DNA from: Ettlia oleoabundans
Taxonomy: Eukaryota > Chlorophyta > Chlorophyceae > Chlamydomonadales
Length of the DNA stretch: 53,452 bases
Assembly: GCA_019693395.1 (NCBI GenBank)
Contig: JAAMXP010005731.1
Location: 1-53,452 of the forward strand
Direction of reading: 5' to 3'
This document shows positions 23,928 to 36,341 of the stretch, one piece after another (the stretch's first letter is position 1; each line of letters opens with the position of its first letter). The translations under genes and the position numbers were made by a program. A model generated the notes under the pieces. The model was not told the origin of the DNA, made no database searches, and worked only from the letters and a program-made list of their open reading frames with translations.

Positions 23928-25311
23928 CGTTCTGCATGCCGCCCTTTCACCTGATGAAGCCATTTCACTGCCACCGTGCGTGCAGATTGACCGTGAGTTC
24001 TGCCCTGCCGAGGTTTGGGGCGTGGGCTTGAGGGAAGCGGGCGGGATCCGCTGTCTTACATCATGACCAATGAAGCGGGCCTCACTGAGGAGAGCCCCTT
24101 CCTGGCAGGTGGCTGCTGAGTGGTTTGGGTTTGCGTGCCTGCTTTAAAGCCCGCAGGCAAGGGATTCAATGCAGCGTCTGGGCGCCTGCCATGCCATTCC
24201 ATGCCAACCCACTTCAGCGAGCGGCGAGCGCTCTTTTGCTCTGGTGTGTAATGTGCATGTTGCTATGACAGTAGGGTGCTGAGGAAGCTGATACGCTGAG
24301 ACTACTCAGCTGGGTCGCCCAGGCAGTGGTGACTGTCCTGCTGTGATGCTATTTTTGCCCTCATACCCCCTGGTCCTGCTACTACAGTGCGCTGTGGATG
24401 CTGATGAGCGGTGAGCAGTGGACCCCCGACACACACTAACACATGCCACGAGCTTTCCAGAAGGCTGTGCGTACATTGCTGCTGGCCGTGCATCGGGGCA
24501 GCCAGGGACAAGAGCAGACGAGCGGCGCCAAGCAAGGCGGCAAGGCCAGCCGGCGAGCCACACGGCGACAGGCAGCCCCAAAAGCATCTGACTAGGATGT
24601 CAGCCTGCTGGTCAACCTGCCTAGTGAGAGTGTGATGAATGTCATCCGCCAGGCTGCCTTACCCCTGTCTGCTTGGTTGGATGACGGATGGGCCATCTTC
24701 AGGCCCGTTTGTCTAGACAGCCCTGCTGGTCCCAATATCCAGCTTCAAGTTGGATGAAAGCATCGTGTGTACATGGCAGTGCCTTCTGTGTGCTATTGCA
24801 CACTGTGTGCTAGCCTAGTGACCGGCAGTCGCATGTGCAGTTCTGATGAGGCAAAATTCAAAACCTGTGAGGTTGCGTCTAGGCAGCCAAGCAAGAGAAG
24901 ATAGGAAAGGGCTTTGCCCGCCCACTGGGCAGCACGTGGGCGTCAAGCAAACACTCCGACACGTAAAGGGCAACTGCGTAGCGCTCAGGGAGGAAAGGTA
25001 GGGAAGGCAGAGGGGATCTTGGGTTGTATTGTGCATGCGCGCCCTCTCTGCCAAAACCCGAAAAACAACAGACAGTGATTGAGAAGGGACAGGTGAAGCA
25101 GATCAAGCTGAGTGATTGGTCTGTGTGAAGAACGATCTGAGGCAAGCGTGTCAGGAGCGTCCCGGACAGCATACAACCAGACGCCCATGGCTCAGAGCCG
25201 CCCATCGTAGAGACGCAAGGGTGTTGCGCAGGACAGCTGAGCGAAAGAGATTCATCAGTTTTCAACTCATCGCCCCCGGAATGGTGGCCAGCGTCCATGC
25301 AAGGGTTAGTC
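23928..25311. other. Intergenic region before the sulfate transporter 3' end
   Basis: About 1.4 kb without a gene I can support. Short frames on both strands have no domain signal, and 24302-24587 minus is low-complexity. It may include the transporter's 3' UTR. Confidence 0.4.
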
Positions 25312-27313
25312 TCAAATCACGGTTACCGCCGGCAGCTGCTCATGCCGCACCACCGCCGCCGCATGCGCCACAGCATCTGCCATGTTGACATGCACGTTCT
25401 CTTCCTTTATCTTCTTGATCAGCTTCGAGCGCTTCAGCGCCAGAAGCACCTGCCATTCAGGGAACACATGGAGGCGTCAATGCACCAGGTTGGCAGATTC
25501 CAGCTTCACTGGTGTCACAGTCCTGGAATCTGAGCCTTCCACCGCCACACTTTTGATGAAATAACCAACCAACCAGGGTTCCCCAAACGCCAGAGCCAGC
25601 CTGCCTTACCCCAGCTGCAAGCCTCACCTGCTGCGAGGGGTTGGCCAGCACCAGCTGAATGCCGTCACCCGCCAGCTCGTCAATGAAGTCATCTGCAGCA
25701 GGTGTTGGCACGCAGAAGTATGAGCTGCTTACATGGGGGTGTATGGTTGGATGGTGGGTTGAATGGGTTGCGAGAACGTGCAGCAGCAATGCATAAATGC
25801 TGATCCAAGGGTTTGAGGACCTGGCTCCCTGGACAAGCCCACTGTCCAGCTTGCCCAACATTGAAACAAGGGACCGCTCAAGCCGCCTCACACAGGCGCA
25901 GTGTCTCACCCGGTTACTACAGATGACCAGCCCCACACAGACTGCCCACAGCCACGAGCCGGGAGCACCCAGCCCCACTCACCCAGGAAGTGCATTGCCG
26001 AGGAGTCGATGTCCGTGACGGGGGAGAGGTCTATGACAACAAAGCGGATGTGGTCACCCATCTGCTCTCGCCGCTTCTTGCTGGCCACCACCTTCTCGCG
26101 AATGAACTCCTTGATACTCTGCAATTGAAAATATGAGGAATAGGGAAGCGCAGAAGGCTCGTTGTAGTAAAACTTGTGTGTCAGATGCAAACATTTTGTG
26201 AAGCATAGATTACAGCATGAGAAGGAGGACAATTTTTGGGGCAGGAATGATGCACGGAACGGAATAAATGGCAGCTTACAGGGCTGTGTAGATTTGCTGC
26301 ATTGTACACCTGCAATGTCCTCAACCTCTCCTGTCAACCCATGCTTGCAATATCAAAATCCAACTCACAGATTTCCACCCACCCACCTCTATGTTGGCGA
26401 AGAACATGGGGGCGTCCACACGCATCAATAGCATGCCCGCCTGCGTCTGTGCGTTGGGGTACATCTTGATGCTCCTGCAGGGGGGGGCAAGGGCAGGGCA
26501 GGCAGCACATTACAACACAATTTGCCATCAGCACTGACTAACAGGCCATCCAGCGTCCCAATATGGGTGAATTCAACCAACAGCGACATCAACAGACAAG
26601 AAGCAGGCAGTACAGCAATGCGAAATCAGCTCAGCACATCACGCGCCCCCACACTGCCTGTTGCTGCAGCAGGCCATGCATGCGCACCGGTAGACCTCTG
26701 TGCCAGGCAGCTTGCCCAGCGTTGTGATGCGCGGGAAGGCATTCCTGTAGATGACCAGCATCAGCGACACACAAACAGACACAATGATGCCAATCTCAAC
26801 ACCCTGCAGGTCAGCCAGGGAACACCAAACGGTAAGCAAGCACTTAACTGGGCAGGTTGCATGCCAGCAAAGGCACAAGGGGAAAGCTATGCAGATCATT
26901 TGCCCAAATTTGCTGGCAGACGTGCAGGCACTTCTTCAATGGCGTTCACTTCTCTTTACGTGTCACCATGTCACTGAAACCCCCGTCCCACACCATCGCA
27001 CAAACAGCGCACCAGGAAAATCGTGAAGAGGAAGGCGACGTTCCACACCAAGAAGTCGAGCTGCAGATGGATTGGGCGGGTTGGGACGGGGCTGGGTGGG
27101 GTGCGTGGGGAATGACAAGGGCTGTGGTAGTTGCTTGCCAGTTGGCCGCAAAGTATAAATCGGCAGATTCTGGCACTCGACATCGAAGCAGGCCCTCACC
27201 TTGTTGGTGTTCCACAGGTAAATGAACTCGTGATAGTCTATGAGTGCGATCACACCCACAATAATGATGGCGCCCTGCAAGACCACAATAGAAAGAAGTA
27301 CCCCTGGGAACCC

Positions 27314-27345
<32 letters not shown>

Positions 27346-30300
27346 CGGGCAGGCAGGCAGGCAGCAACATGCTTGGAACAAAAGCAGCAGAAAGCCCAAT
27401 GGACGCTTACTACGTACCACACCCACCTGCACGTTAGCCGACATGTTAGTGAAGATGGGGGTGAGCACCAGCAGCACCATCATCACCACTGCAGGGGGAA
27501 AAGTGGAACAACAACACCATATGTTAGGAGATTGCTTGCCCTACATCTGATGGGACAGTTGCTGATGAAAAAGCAGACACTGATGAAAGCCAGCGGGTAT
27601 CGATTTGGTCATTATATGCCGTGGCCGAGTGCAGGGCCACTCACCCAGGCCAGTGATGAAGTTGGCCAACGGTGTCTTGGCTCTGCAGGGGCAAGGGCAG
27701 CAGGCACATACTCGGAATAGTGGAGAGCATGCACAGCATGCGCCGCGTATAAGGCAGCGAACACCATCAGGGAGAGCACGGGCCACCGCTGAGAACAGGA
27801 ACGAGGCGGCAGAATAGGTCGTGCCACTGCCTCGATGTCCCTGGTGCCAGCATGCACAGTTGCCTGGGTAACGCAGGCAGGGGTGCCGCACTGTCAGCAG
27901 CAGGCGGCAGGGAGGAGGCACGCACCCCACGCTGTCGTTGACCGCGGACCGGGAGAAGGAACCGGTGGTGGTGTAGCTGCAAAAAACGGTGGAGCGAGAC
28001 GGGGGGGATACTCAGTGTTTGTAGTGGCTCCAACAGAACAGCACACGACAGTACCAAGGCAGAGCAGCAGATATATGTGCAGGAACAAACGAGCTGACAT
28101 GATGTGTCAGGCAGACATCGCAGCGTTGTTCACAGCCAGCGCGTGCATCAATCATTGCTACACCCATGGTTCGCACCAGTTAAAAGCAGCGCCCGCCAGG
28201 TTGGCGATGCCCAGCCCCCGCAACTCCTGCGTAGAGTTCAGCGAGTACTTGTTTTTCTGCAGGGCAGGAAGGCAGGAGGGGTTGTGAGAGGCGCACGGGG
28301 GAGGGCAGGATAGGTTTGGAGGGCAAAGAGATCAATTACACAGCAGACTGGGTCATTGTTATCAACGCTGGCCCAGATGTCCCACTTCCGCAAGCCAGCC
28401 AGCCACCACACACATCATACCCTACAACTCTCCTCAGTAACCCAGCCCATCGCACCTGCGCGAGTGCCTTTGCAATGGAGATGGACTCGCAGATGTCGAT
28501 GAAGCAGATGAGGATGGCTAGCACCATCTGCTGGCCCACGTTGTATAGCGGCGCCCACCAGCCCACTGTGAAGGAGGGCAGACCTGCATGGCAGGCACGC
28601 CTGGTAACGTCAGAGGCAGGTGGGAGGAATGCTGGTAACAAAACGACCGGGGTTAGGTTTTGATGTACCTAGTACCCCAATCCCATGCACACCAGTCACA
28701 AGGGCAGGGCAGCGAGCGAGAAATGGCAGGCATCTGCGTTCCCCTTTTGCATGCCATGCGTCCTACCCCACCCCGTCACCTCACCCACCGGATGGAATCT
28801 TGCCAATGTTGGCGATGGCCTTCTGTTTCTTCTCCGTTCCATCGGTTGTCACCACCACGCCTGTGTAGTCAGCATACCTGAAGCACCATAGCGTTGATAG
28901 AACCAATGGTGTTGTCAGCGCAGTTGTTGCATTAAGCACTGTATTGTCATGATCAGTTACTCTTACTGCCAACTGCCAGGCCATGGCAGATTGCAGCACT
29001 ACGTAAGGAGTTGGTGCTGCCCCGCTCTTGCAGACCGCTTTTGATTTTGATAGTACTGTACCAGGGGTGTTCCAATGGGCTAAAAGCAGTGGTCAACCAA
29101 GGCTTGCACAGATGACTTGCGCCTGCACGTGCGCGCGTGCACACACACACACGCATGAGTGCACGCATGCACGCAGACCCACACACCAGTCGAATATGTT
29201 CATCAGTGCTATAGAGATTATGCAGACGGTGAGGGGCCCAAGAGCTTTCATGAATTGCAGGCGTCTGCAGCATAATCAAGGAAGGGGGCACCCGGGGGGA
29301 GGGAGGTACGGCAGGGAAGGGGAGAGTGATCAGGGCTTGGCAGTGAGTCTCATTGCGAGTTTGGGTGACCCCAGAGGACAGCACTCCTCACACTTCCCCA
29401 CCATCCCACACTGCCCCCCCAAGCCAACAACTAACATCCATCAAACTAGCAATGCAGCGTATCACACCCCACTACCAGCGCTGTAACGGGCCGCTGTTGT
29501 GTTCCCACTGCACCGCCTTGCACCACCCCCGTGCCGCACCTGTATTTCTGCGCCATATACTTGAGGGCCAGCAGCAGGAATATGAACGACATGCCCATCA
29601 CAAACTCACGCCAGCTGCAGACAAAGGCGAGGCGGGGGTGCAAGGGAGATGCGTCAGCTACATTTGAGGTAAAGAACGACAGTAGAGGCAAAAGTGCCAA
29701 AAGCAAGAACGAGTAGGGAAAATCCGCCACCCTGGCTAATGTCAACTTGTAAAGGGAAGCACAGCGTTGGGTTGTTCCACATTGGCCCTCAAACAACTCT
29801 GCGGGGGCTGCCTCCCCTACTGGCACCACAATGCCAGGCCCTGTGTGCCCCTGTGCTCACTTGAACTGCCAGAGGTTGTCAAAAATAGCTTCAAGGTAGT
29901 TCTGGAGGCGGTCGGCACGCGGGATGGTCAGACCCAGGATGTACTTCACCTACGTAGCGGTACAATATGGTAGGTTGAGTATCGTACAATACAGTTGGCA
30001 GGTAGAATCTACCGCGAGTAGAACCTGTGGGGCATGATGTGTGTTGCACGCCAGGGCAGGTAGAGGATTTCCAAGAAGGTTGGCCAGGTAAGGCAATCGG
30101 GAGCAGCTGGCAACTGACCAGGCCAGAGGGCACACGCCAGGCATTTGAGCAGCAGGCCAACCAGACCCCAGCAACCCGAGCACCCTGCTACCTGCGAGAG
30201 GCCAATGAGGATGGCAGCTCCAGTCATGAACCCGCTGACCTGGGCATGGCTAAGGAAGTTGGTCACCCAACCTGTAGAAGCAACACAAAGTGGATGGTAG

Positions 30301-32302
30301 GGAGGGTTAGCAGTCGTCTCACTGTATGCAGGCATTTGCTAAAGAAGAAGACTGATTTGCCTGGCAACAACGTCAGGATTGTCACCCTGCCTCTGCTGGC
30401 AGCAACAGCTAACCGTCACCTAAACCTAACAACAAATGTAGGATATGCGTTAAAGCAGAGTTTGATGCCAAGAGCCATTACATGCCAACAATCAGCACAG
30501 ACAAAAGAAGCTTGTAGTGGTGAGGGTGCAGTGCACACCCCAAGGTTGCAATCCTCCATTCCACTCACCCATGCGCAGCAGGCCCACCCCTGTGTAGAAG
30601 CAGCCCGCCACGAATGCAACCTGCAGCCAGGAGGCAAACAGGCAGACAAGATGAGTGTAAGGGGTGCAATCCAATGGTCCTTATCCTTGGCTACCAAGTC
30701 CACACTATGACGGCACAGCAACATTCCTCGCCTGTTCAGTGCAGCATCTATCCCATCAGCAAAACAATCCACTGCTTCCAACTGACGCCACTTAATATGC
30801 CTGCCCCGGCCTTGTCCAGGCAGCAGCGTGTCCTCGCCCTTGGCCTTTCCTTTTCCTACCCCACCCCTTGCCTCACAACTTCTTGCCCACCTGTATTGCT
30901 GCGCGGTTGTACCTATCCTGCAGCTCGGGATCTGCTGGGTTGTTTGGATCATCATTTGAGCCGATGATGTTCTCCAAGCCGTTTGCAAGCATGATGGAAG
31001 TCACCGCCACCGGACCCACCTACGCAATCAGCAGAGCCAGCAGAAATGGTGCATTAGTACTAACTGCTGAGTGAGTGCAAGGAAGTGAGAGCTAGGGACG
31101 AAAGACGCAGGGGTGCAGCGCAATGCGCTGGGACGCGCGCAGAGCAGCATGCTTGGCTGCGCTGCGAAAAACGACAGCAGCATATGACTGTTTCAAGCTG
31201 GTGGTTCAGCTTACCGCCAGCTGCCGCGAGGAGCCCAACAGCGCGTAAGCAATGCAGGGCACGAACGCGCCATACAGCCCATACTCTGCAGGGGCATATG
31301 CATGGGCAGCGGCCTCAGGCTGTTGGGTTGGTACCAGGAGCCAGGTATCCAATGAACAGCAGCTACACCGCTCGATGCGCCCTGCACCTATGCAGTCATG
31401 TTGCAGGTGCATGCGACAGTAGTGAAGCTTCCAGAAATACCACTACAGCGGAGCAACTGCGACTGCCGGTGCCTTGCAATGGCTCTTACCTTGCGGCAGG
31501 CCGGCAAGCTTGGCATACGACATGCCCTGAGGGATGACCATTGCGCCCACGCTGAGCCCCGCTGCAAGGTCGTTCTGCAGACCAGCCAGGCGCCCAAAAA
31601 ATGCCATTGATGTGTGATATTCTTGGAGGCTAAAGAAAGCAAGAGACGAAAACAAGGCCACCAGCGCTCCACAGGCGAGCAAGCTGGACAGGTGGAGTGT
31701 CAAGCGCCCAAAGTAGCAACATATTATTCATACATACAAGCTGCCTTGCGCACCAGCAGCCAGTTGCGCCAATCATAAGCACGCAGCCAGATGACGCATG
31801 GGAAGAAGAAGCCTAGCCAGTCCAGCCAGCCAAAGCCGCGAGTGTTTTCCTGGTACCTGCCGACAGGGGCAGGCAGGCAGGCAGGCAGGCATTAGGCAGG
31901 AATGGACATGCATGACACGTGACAGGTGTCTCAGGACACTTTAGGCCAACGTCAAGCCGGAGAAGCCTCCCACGCATGCGTGCGTGACCCGGCACACCAA
32001 AGCTCTTCTGCAGCAAGCCCCCGTTACCTCCTTGCGCGCCACCCCACCCGCCTCTGTTTCCCCCCTACTCACTTGCTCTTTTGGTCCTCAAATATCTTGC
32101 GGGCCTGGCTGAGCAGCGGCTGATCCTGCAAATCGTTGACCGGCACGCGGCTCTCGACTTTCTTCATGGGTGTGCCGGAGCGGAGCGGCAAGGCGCCGCC
32201 ATCAGAGGCATCGTTGCCCAGATAGATGCCATCAAAGCTGCTGCTGCCTGTGGCCTTGTCTGAGTCGCGGTCGCTGTCGGCAGGCATGATGTCCACCGGC
32301 AT
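25312..32302 (-). CDS. Sulfate permease, SLC26/SULTR family, with STAS domain
   Basis: Twenty-three exons on the minus strand, all in frame, give 701 residues: 32302-32073, 31856-31754, 31574-31490, 31285-31215, 31019-30891, 30620-30569, 30271-30192, 29949-29861, 29614-29540, 29264-29187, 28877-28789, 28583-28456, 28256-28177, 27976-27926, 27682-27645, 27488-27427, 27274-27200, 27060-27013, 26803-26688, 26474-26387, 26118-25983, 25692-25628, 25449-25312. An acidic cytosolic N-terminus is followed by [54 protein letters not shown] and [15 protein letters not shown], all SULTR signatures. The STAS domain carries the anchor [19 protein letters not shown] with its Asp-Ser pair. It should be a plasma- or internal-membrane anion:proton symporter. 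Sulfate is the likely substrate from family resemblance; specificity cannot be read from sequence. Confidence 0.95.
27314..27364 (+). repeat. (GGCA)n microsatellite in sulfate transporter intron
   Basis: About a dozen GGCA units, interrupted once by GGCG, lie in the intron between the exon ending at 27427 and the one starting at 27274 on the minus strand. A second GGCA run at 31868-31890 lies in the transporter's first intron. On the coding strand both read as CTGCC runs close to an acceptor region. Confidence 0.9.
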
Positions 32303-33090
32303 CAGCTGCGTGTGGGCCAATTGTGGTGGCTGGAGCGCTTACGGCTCCTGTTCTCGGAACACCTGAACGGTAGCGGCGGCGGTATGCGGCGGACGATGAT
32401 AAGAGCGCTGCTGACAAACTCGGCTGAGAGGCTCGCAACACGAACGTGGATTTGCAAGTGTAACAGCGGCTGCAACACGCTCAGCGCCACGAGCCACACG
32501 CTGTGCAGGGAACCCGCTCAAGCAACTGCAGCGCCTGGGTTGGCTCTCATCGCATACGGAAACCCGACCGAGAGTCTGCTGCCCCTCCGCAAATCAACAA
32601 AGCAGTGTTTCTGACTGCTACTTCCCTTTGAAGCGCTTACCTTCAACCACCAGGCTGTCTGCCAGGGACTCTAAATACAGACCTAACTACGCTTAATAGG
32701 TGACGAATGGATGACAGGATCGCTGATGCCTGTCATTAATCTGCGAGCAAACGGTGTGCCGGCAAATGCGCAGCACGCATTTCTTCCGTGTTGACATCAA
32801 GCCTGCTGCTAGTCGAGCATTTCAACATGGATAATGGAAGGGCGCCACCCTTCATTAAATTGCAGCTATGTCCAGTTGGGGGAGGGGCCAGCGGTCTTCC
32901 AGCCATCTCCAACTTATTGTGACAATGGGCCGGATTGAAGCCATATTGTCTCTGAACATTCAATCACGTCTTTGTTGCGAGAAACGTGCAGGAGCCAAGA
33001 CCACCGCCAGTAAGCAGCACCAATTCTGACGGTACCGTCCAACAAGAGCAGAGGCAAGGTGCAGGAGCGACGCTGCCGCATCGACGCGCC
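32303..33090. promoter_or_regulatory. Sulfate transporter upstream region
   Basis: About 0.8 kb between the CutC-like gene's stop and the transporter's ATG, both minus strand. It should hold the transporter promoter and 5' UTR and the CutC 3' UTR. The plus-strand frame from 32312 is a shadow of the first exon's surroundings. Confidence 0.4.
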
Positions 33091-34779
33091 TTAATCCATG
33101 CTTCCTTCCAGCTGGCTGAGCTGCTGCCGGATGCGCTGCACAAGTGCTGCATCTGTCACTTTGATGGTCCAGTCATCAGCCCCGAAGGACACGCCGGTGT
33201 GGCGGTGGACCATACCGCTCGGCATGCGGCGTTTGAACGTTCCATGCACTTCAGTGCATCCTGTGCAAATGTGGCGATCCAGGTAATCAGCCTTCGGTGG
33301 GGAACGCAGCAAATTTCCAGCGAAGTACTGTAGTGCATCCCAACAAGCACCACCACAGCACAAAGCAGCACCACGTTTTGGCCTCGGCCATACCCAATAT
33401 GCACAAGTTATCACAGCTGCGCTGGGCATGCCGAGGGTGCACACGAGATGCAAGCTCCACGGCCCGATCCCACCTGTGACTCGTACCACCGCGTCCACAT
33501 TTTCCCCGTTTACACCGCCGCCTGGCATGACACTGATGCGACCGCCGCCTTCTGCCACCAAGGATGCAAGCTGCTGCAGGCCCTCCATCACAGTCTGTTG
33601 GCCACCTGCACAGCATTGAAACCCAGTGCACCAGCCTAGCCAAAGCAGCAGCGCTGATGTGGGCGAGAGCGTAGTAGATTAGCACGGCTACTTGGTGTGG
33701 CAGGTTACAGCAAGCTACAACGTCAGTGCAAGCTCCTCCTCGCTGGTGCTCCTTCAATTCCCCGTTGCCATGCACAGAACATCACTTGCCAGAAGACAGA
33801 ACTCGTTTGACGCGGCAGGCCACCAAGTCGTTTAGTGCTTTTCGCTGGTCCTTGACCAAATCGAACGCTCTGTGGAAAGTGAGGTCAAGTCCTACAGTGC
33901 ATGAAGCGCAAATGCGGCAGGGGGTGGTGCATGATGCCGGTCGGCCAGCCCGCTGCACACGCTGGTGAGCCCAACACTACTGCCACTGATGATGACAAAA
34001 ACTGTAGCCCTGGCAAACACAAAGCGCTCTGCCATCCTTTCATCATCACCCACCCAATGCTGAGCAAAGGTCAGCAAACGGCTGCAGCTGGTCAATGTTG
34101 ATGCCGCCATGTGATGTCAGCATGCCAAGCACCACACCATGCGCGCCGCAACTGGCAGCATGCAGAACATCCTGCCGCATGATCTGGGCAGCTAGCAAGG
34201 GGAGCCAAACAAGGTGCTACATGCTGCTGGGGTCTGGCAGGGTTGAAATTCTGAACCCACATTCAGCAGCACAGCAAAACCGAAGGCGCGCAGACTGTTT
34301 TGGGTGGGCAGGCTATGTGCTGACTCCGGTTGGCTGCAGGCCAGTGACACAATAACACACCTGCAACTCTTGGTCATTATAGAAGAAGTCTCCAGGGCGG
34401 GGCCGAATCAGAACATGCACCCGCGCTCGAGTCAGCGCCCGGCGCACGGCAACTATAAGACCTGCAGTAAACAAAGCAGAAGAGTGTGGAGCAGTGAGCA
34501 GCGTGACGCTGACAAGGGCGTACAATGACGCAGCAATATGCAACTCAATTGTCAAGTGTCTGGCAATGTTTTCTCGCGCAATGCAGACGCCGTGCTTTTA
34601 TTTCAGCTACCGCACAAGGCACTGTCACAGGCGCAGCTAGCGGCAGCCTGCCCAAACTTGCCGTGACTAGGCGTGACCCCTCCTTCTGCCAGTGCGCAGC
34701 AGAGTTCCACGCGGTCAGCTCCCCCGCGTTGAGCTTCAATTGCCGACTCCAGCGAGTCCACACAGACCTCAATTATCAT
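33091..34779 (-). CDS. cutC: CutC-family protein
   Basis: Six exons (34779-34662, 34461-34361, 34183-34054, 33891-33790, 33605-33474, 33260-33091) give 250 residues, the usual CutC length. The TIM-barrel motifs are in order: [89 protein letters not shown], and [15 protein letters not shown] with EVHGTF near the C-terminus. Introns 1 and 4 are GC-AG (G|GCAAGT). CutC was linked to copper homeostasis in bacteria and has a human homologue, but its biochemical role is unsettled. The ATG at 34779 gives the canonical start, although the same frame continues upstream to 34875. No targeting peptide is evident, so it is probably cytosolic. Confidence 0.93.
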
Positions 34780-35505
34780 TGAAGCGACGATTTGCGTGTC
34801 GACGATATCGATGGAGGCTCGCTGCACAGAGAAAACAAAGGCACCGTAAATGCATGGCCGTGTGCCCGGCATCACAAACCCTGTTGCCCTGCCAGGTCAG
34901 CGGGCCCCATTGCACATGCCGACGCAGACCCGTTGGAGGGTGGCCTACTTGAGCCATGCCACGCTCACCGGATGGCATCAGCTTGTCTGCTTTATTATTA
35001 GTATTTTCTGCCACTGGTGTCGGAAAAATGACAAATTCGTGAGAGGTATCCTCCAGACTGACGGAAGTGAGTTGTGTCAGGCGAGTGCAACAATTTGTTT
35101 GAGCAGGCTCCAAGTGAACCTCATGCAATTGCAAACTTTTGAACACCACACTATGAGGTTCAAGCACGTTCAGAACGCCATCTGTCCAGTAACACCAATC
35201 AAACCAACTCATGAAGCTAGACACTCTGCCCTCATCGATTGCAGCTGTGTAGCGTGGTGTGCATATCGCAGCTGTCGCAGCAGCGAATCTCAACGTGGTG
35301 TGTGTGTGCCCATCGTCCTATCCAGTGTTTTATTTGCTGTCACATCCCAGTTCCTGCAATAAAATTTTGGAAGTTTTGTTGATCAGTGATACAAGCAGAC
35401 TGGGTTTACAAGTGATATTCTCCATTCGAACTCCTGCGCCATGACTGTTCAGTGCAGCTTCTTTCACCATTAAATCCCCTTCTGTGACGCATCACACAGA
35501 GCTGA
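34780..35505. other. Intergenic region, glycine-rich gene to CutC
   Basis: About 0.7 kb containing the CutC promoter side and the 3' end of the glycine-rich gene, including a TGTAA signal. No other gene seen. Confidence 0.4.
35406..35410 (-). terminator. TGTAA polyadenylation signal candidate
   Basis: TTACA on the plus strand reads TGTAA on the minus strand, about 100 bp after the glycine-rich frame's stop. This favours that frame being complete there. Confidence 0.5.
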
Positions 35506-35880
35506 TTACTCACCGGCGTCCTGCCCAGCAGCCCCCAGGTCCCCACCTGCGCCACCGCTTACGCCGCCAGCCAGTGGCCGCCCACCGCCGCCACTGCCAA
35601 ATCCGGCAGCTGGGACCTCCTGGCTGCCAGCAGGCACCCCAGCGCCTGGCCCCACATCTTGCATTGGTTTGTTTGCAGCAGGATCTGCTGCCCCGGGACC
35701 CCTGTTGCGGGCGCTAATATCTGCCTCACTCAAGCCGTAACCGCCACTACCACCCGCGGATGCTGCCAGGCTGCCAGTGGCAGTGCCTGCCATGCCGCCC
35801 GCTCCCAGCACTCCTGAGCCCATGTCCCCAACGGGCCCTTGACCTCCTCCTACGCCCTTCTCCTCCCTGTCCACAGACAT
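35506..35880 (-). CDS. Glycine-rich small protein, unrecognised
   Basis: A single-exon frame of 124 residues from MSVDREEKGVGGGQGPVGDM to AGQDAGE. It is very rich in Gly and Ala, without Cys, Trp or hydrophobic stretches, so it is probably disordered and soluble. Between the low-complexity blocks sits a more ordinary part, GGYGLSEADISARNRGPGAA and KPMQDVGPGAGVP, which may be the conserved core. The stop region (GGTGAGTAA) is also a perfect splice donor. Splicing to an acceptor near 35340 would only swap the last residue for TGM. A TGTAA at 35406-35410 supports the unspliced end. A real gene is likely but unproven, since GC-rich DNA can hold such frames by chance. Confidence 0.5.
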   Translation of the reverse strand: MSVDREEKGVGGGQGPVGDMGSGVLGAGGMAGTATGSLAASAGGSGGYGLSEADISARNRGPGAADPAANKPMQDVGPGAGVPAGSQEVPAAGFGSGGGGRPLAGGVSGGAGGDLGAAGQDAGE

Positions 35881-36341
35881 CGCTTAGCAACCGCCCAGTT
35901 AAAACCTCACGAGGATGGTCACTGACTTCTGACTGCTTGTTCTCAGCCTTGGAAGCAGACGACAGTGCTCGAATGCTATTACATGGCTACTGGAATCCTA
36001 ATTTCACAGGCAAACAGAAAGAAAGCGACTTAGGGAAGCTGAAAGGAGGCCACAAACGTCCGCAGCATCAGCGTCAGCATACACCTACTGCTTCTTGGGT
36101 GCCTCTCAATGTCACTGAATCCAGCAACCAGTATTATAAGTAAAGACACTGGCAAGGTGTATAGGGAGCACAAGAGGGGGCCAGCGCAGATGATAAACCA
36201 CGCGAGGTGCAGGCTCAGGCAAAACCTGTGCTGCGGTGAAAAATGGCATCTTGCACAATAAGTGACACGGGGGCTGGCACTACCAAGGCCGGCATTGCCA
36301 GTGGTGCTGCTGTTCCTAGCTGGCTAACCAGGCCGAGTTGC
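35881..36341. other. Intergenic region after violaxanthin de-epoxidase
   Basis: About 0.46 kb holding the de-epoxidase 3' UTR and the glycine-rich gene's promoter side. A minus-strand TGTAA (plus-strand TTACA) occurs at 35979-35983. Confidence 0.4.

Noticed and set aside
27314..27364. GGCA repeats as a CRISPR-like array
   Set aside because: Units are 4 bp with no spacers and lie in an intron. This is a microsatellite.
29136..29170. CA-rich tract in a transporter intron as a regulatory element
   Set aside because: It is a short, impure CA run with no further context, an ordinary simple repeat.
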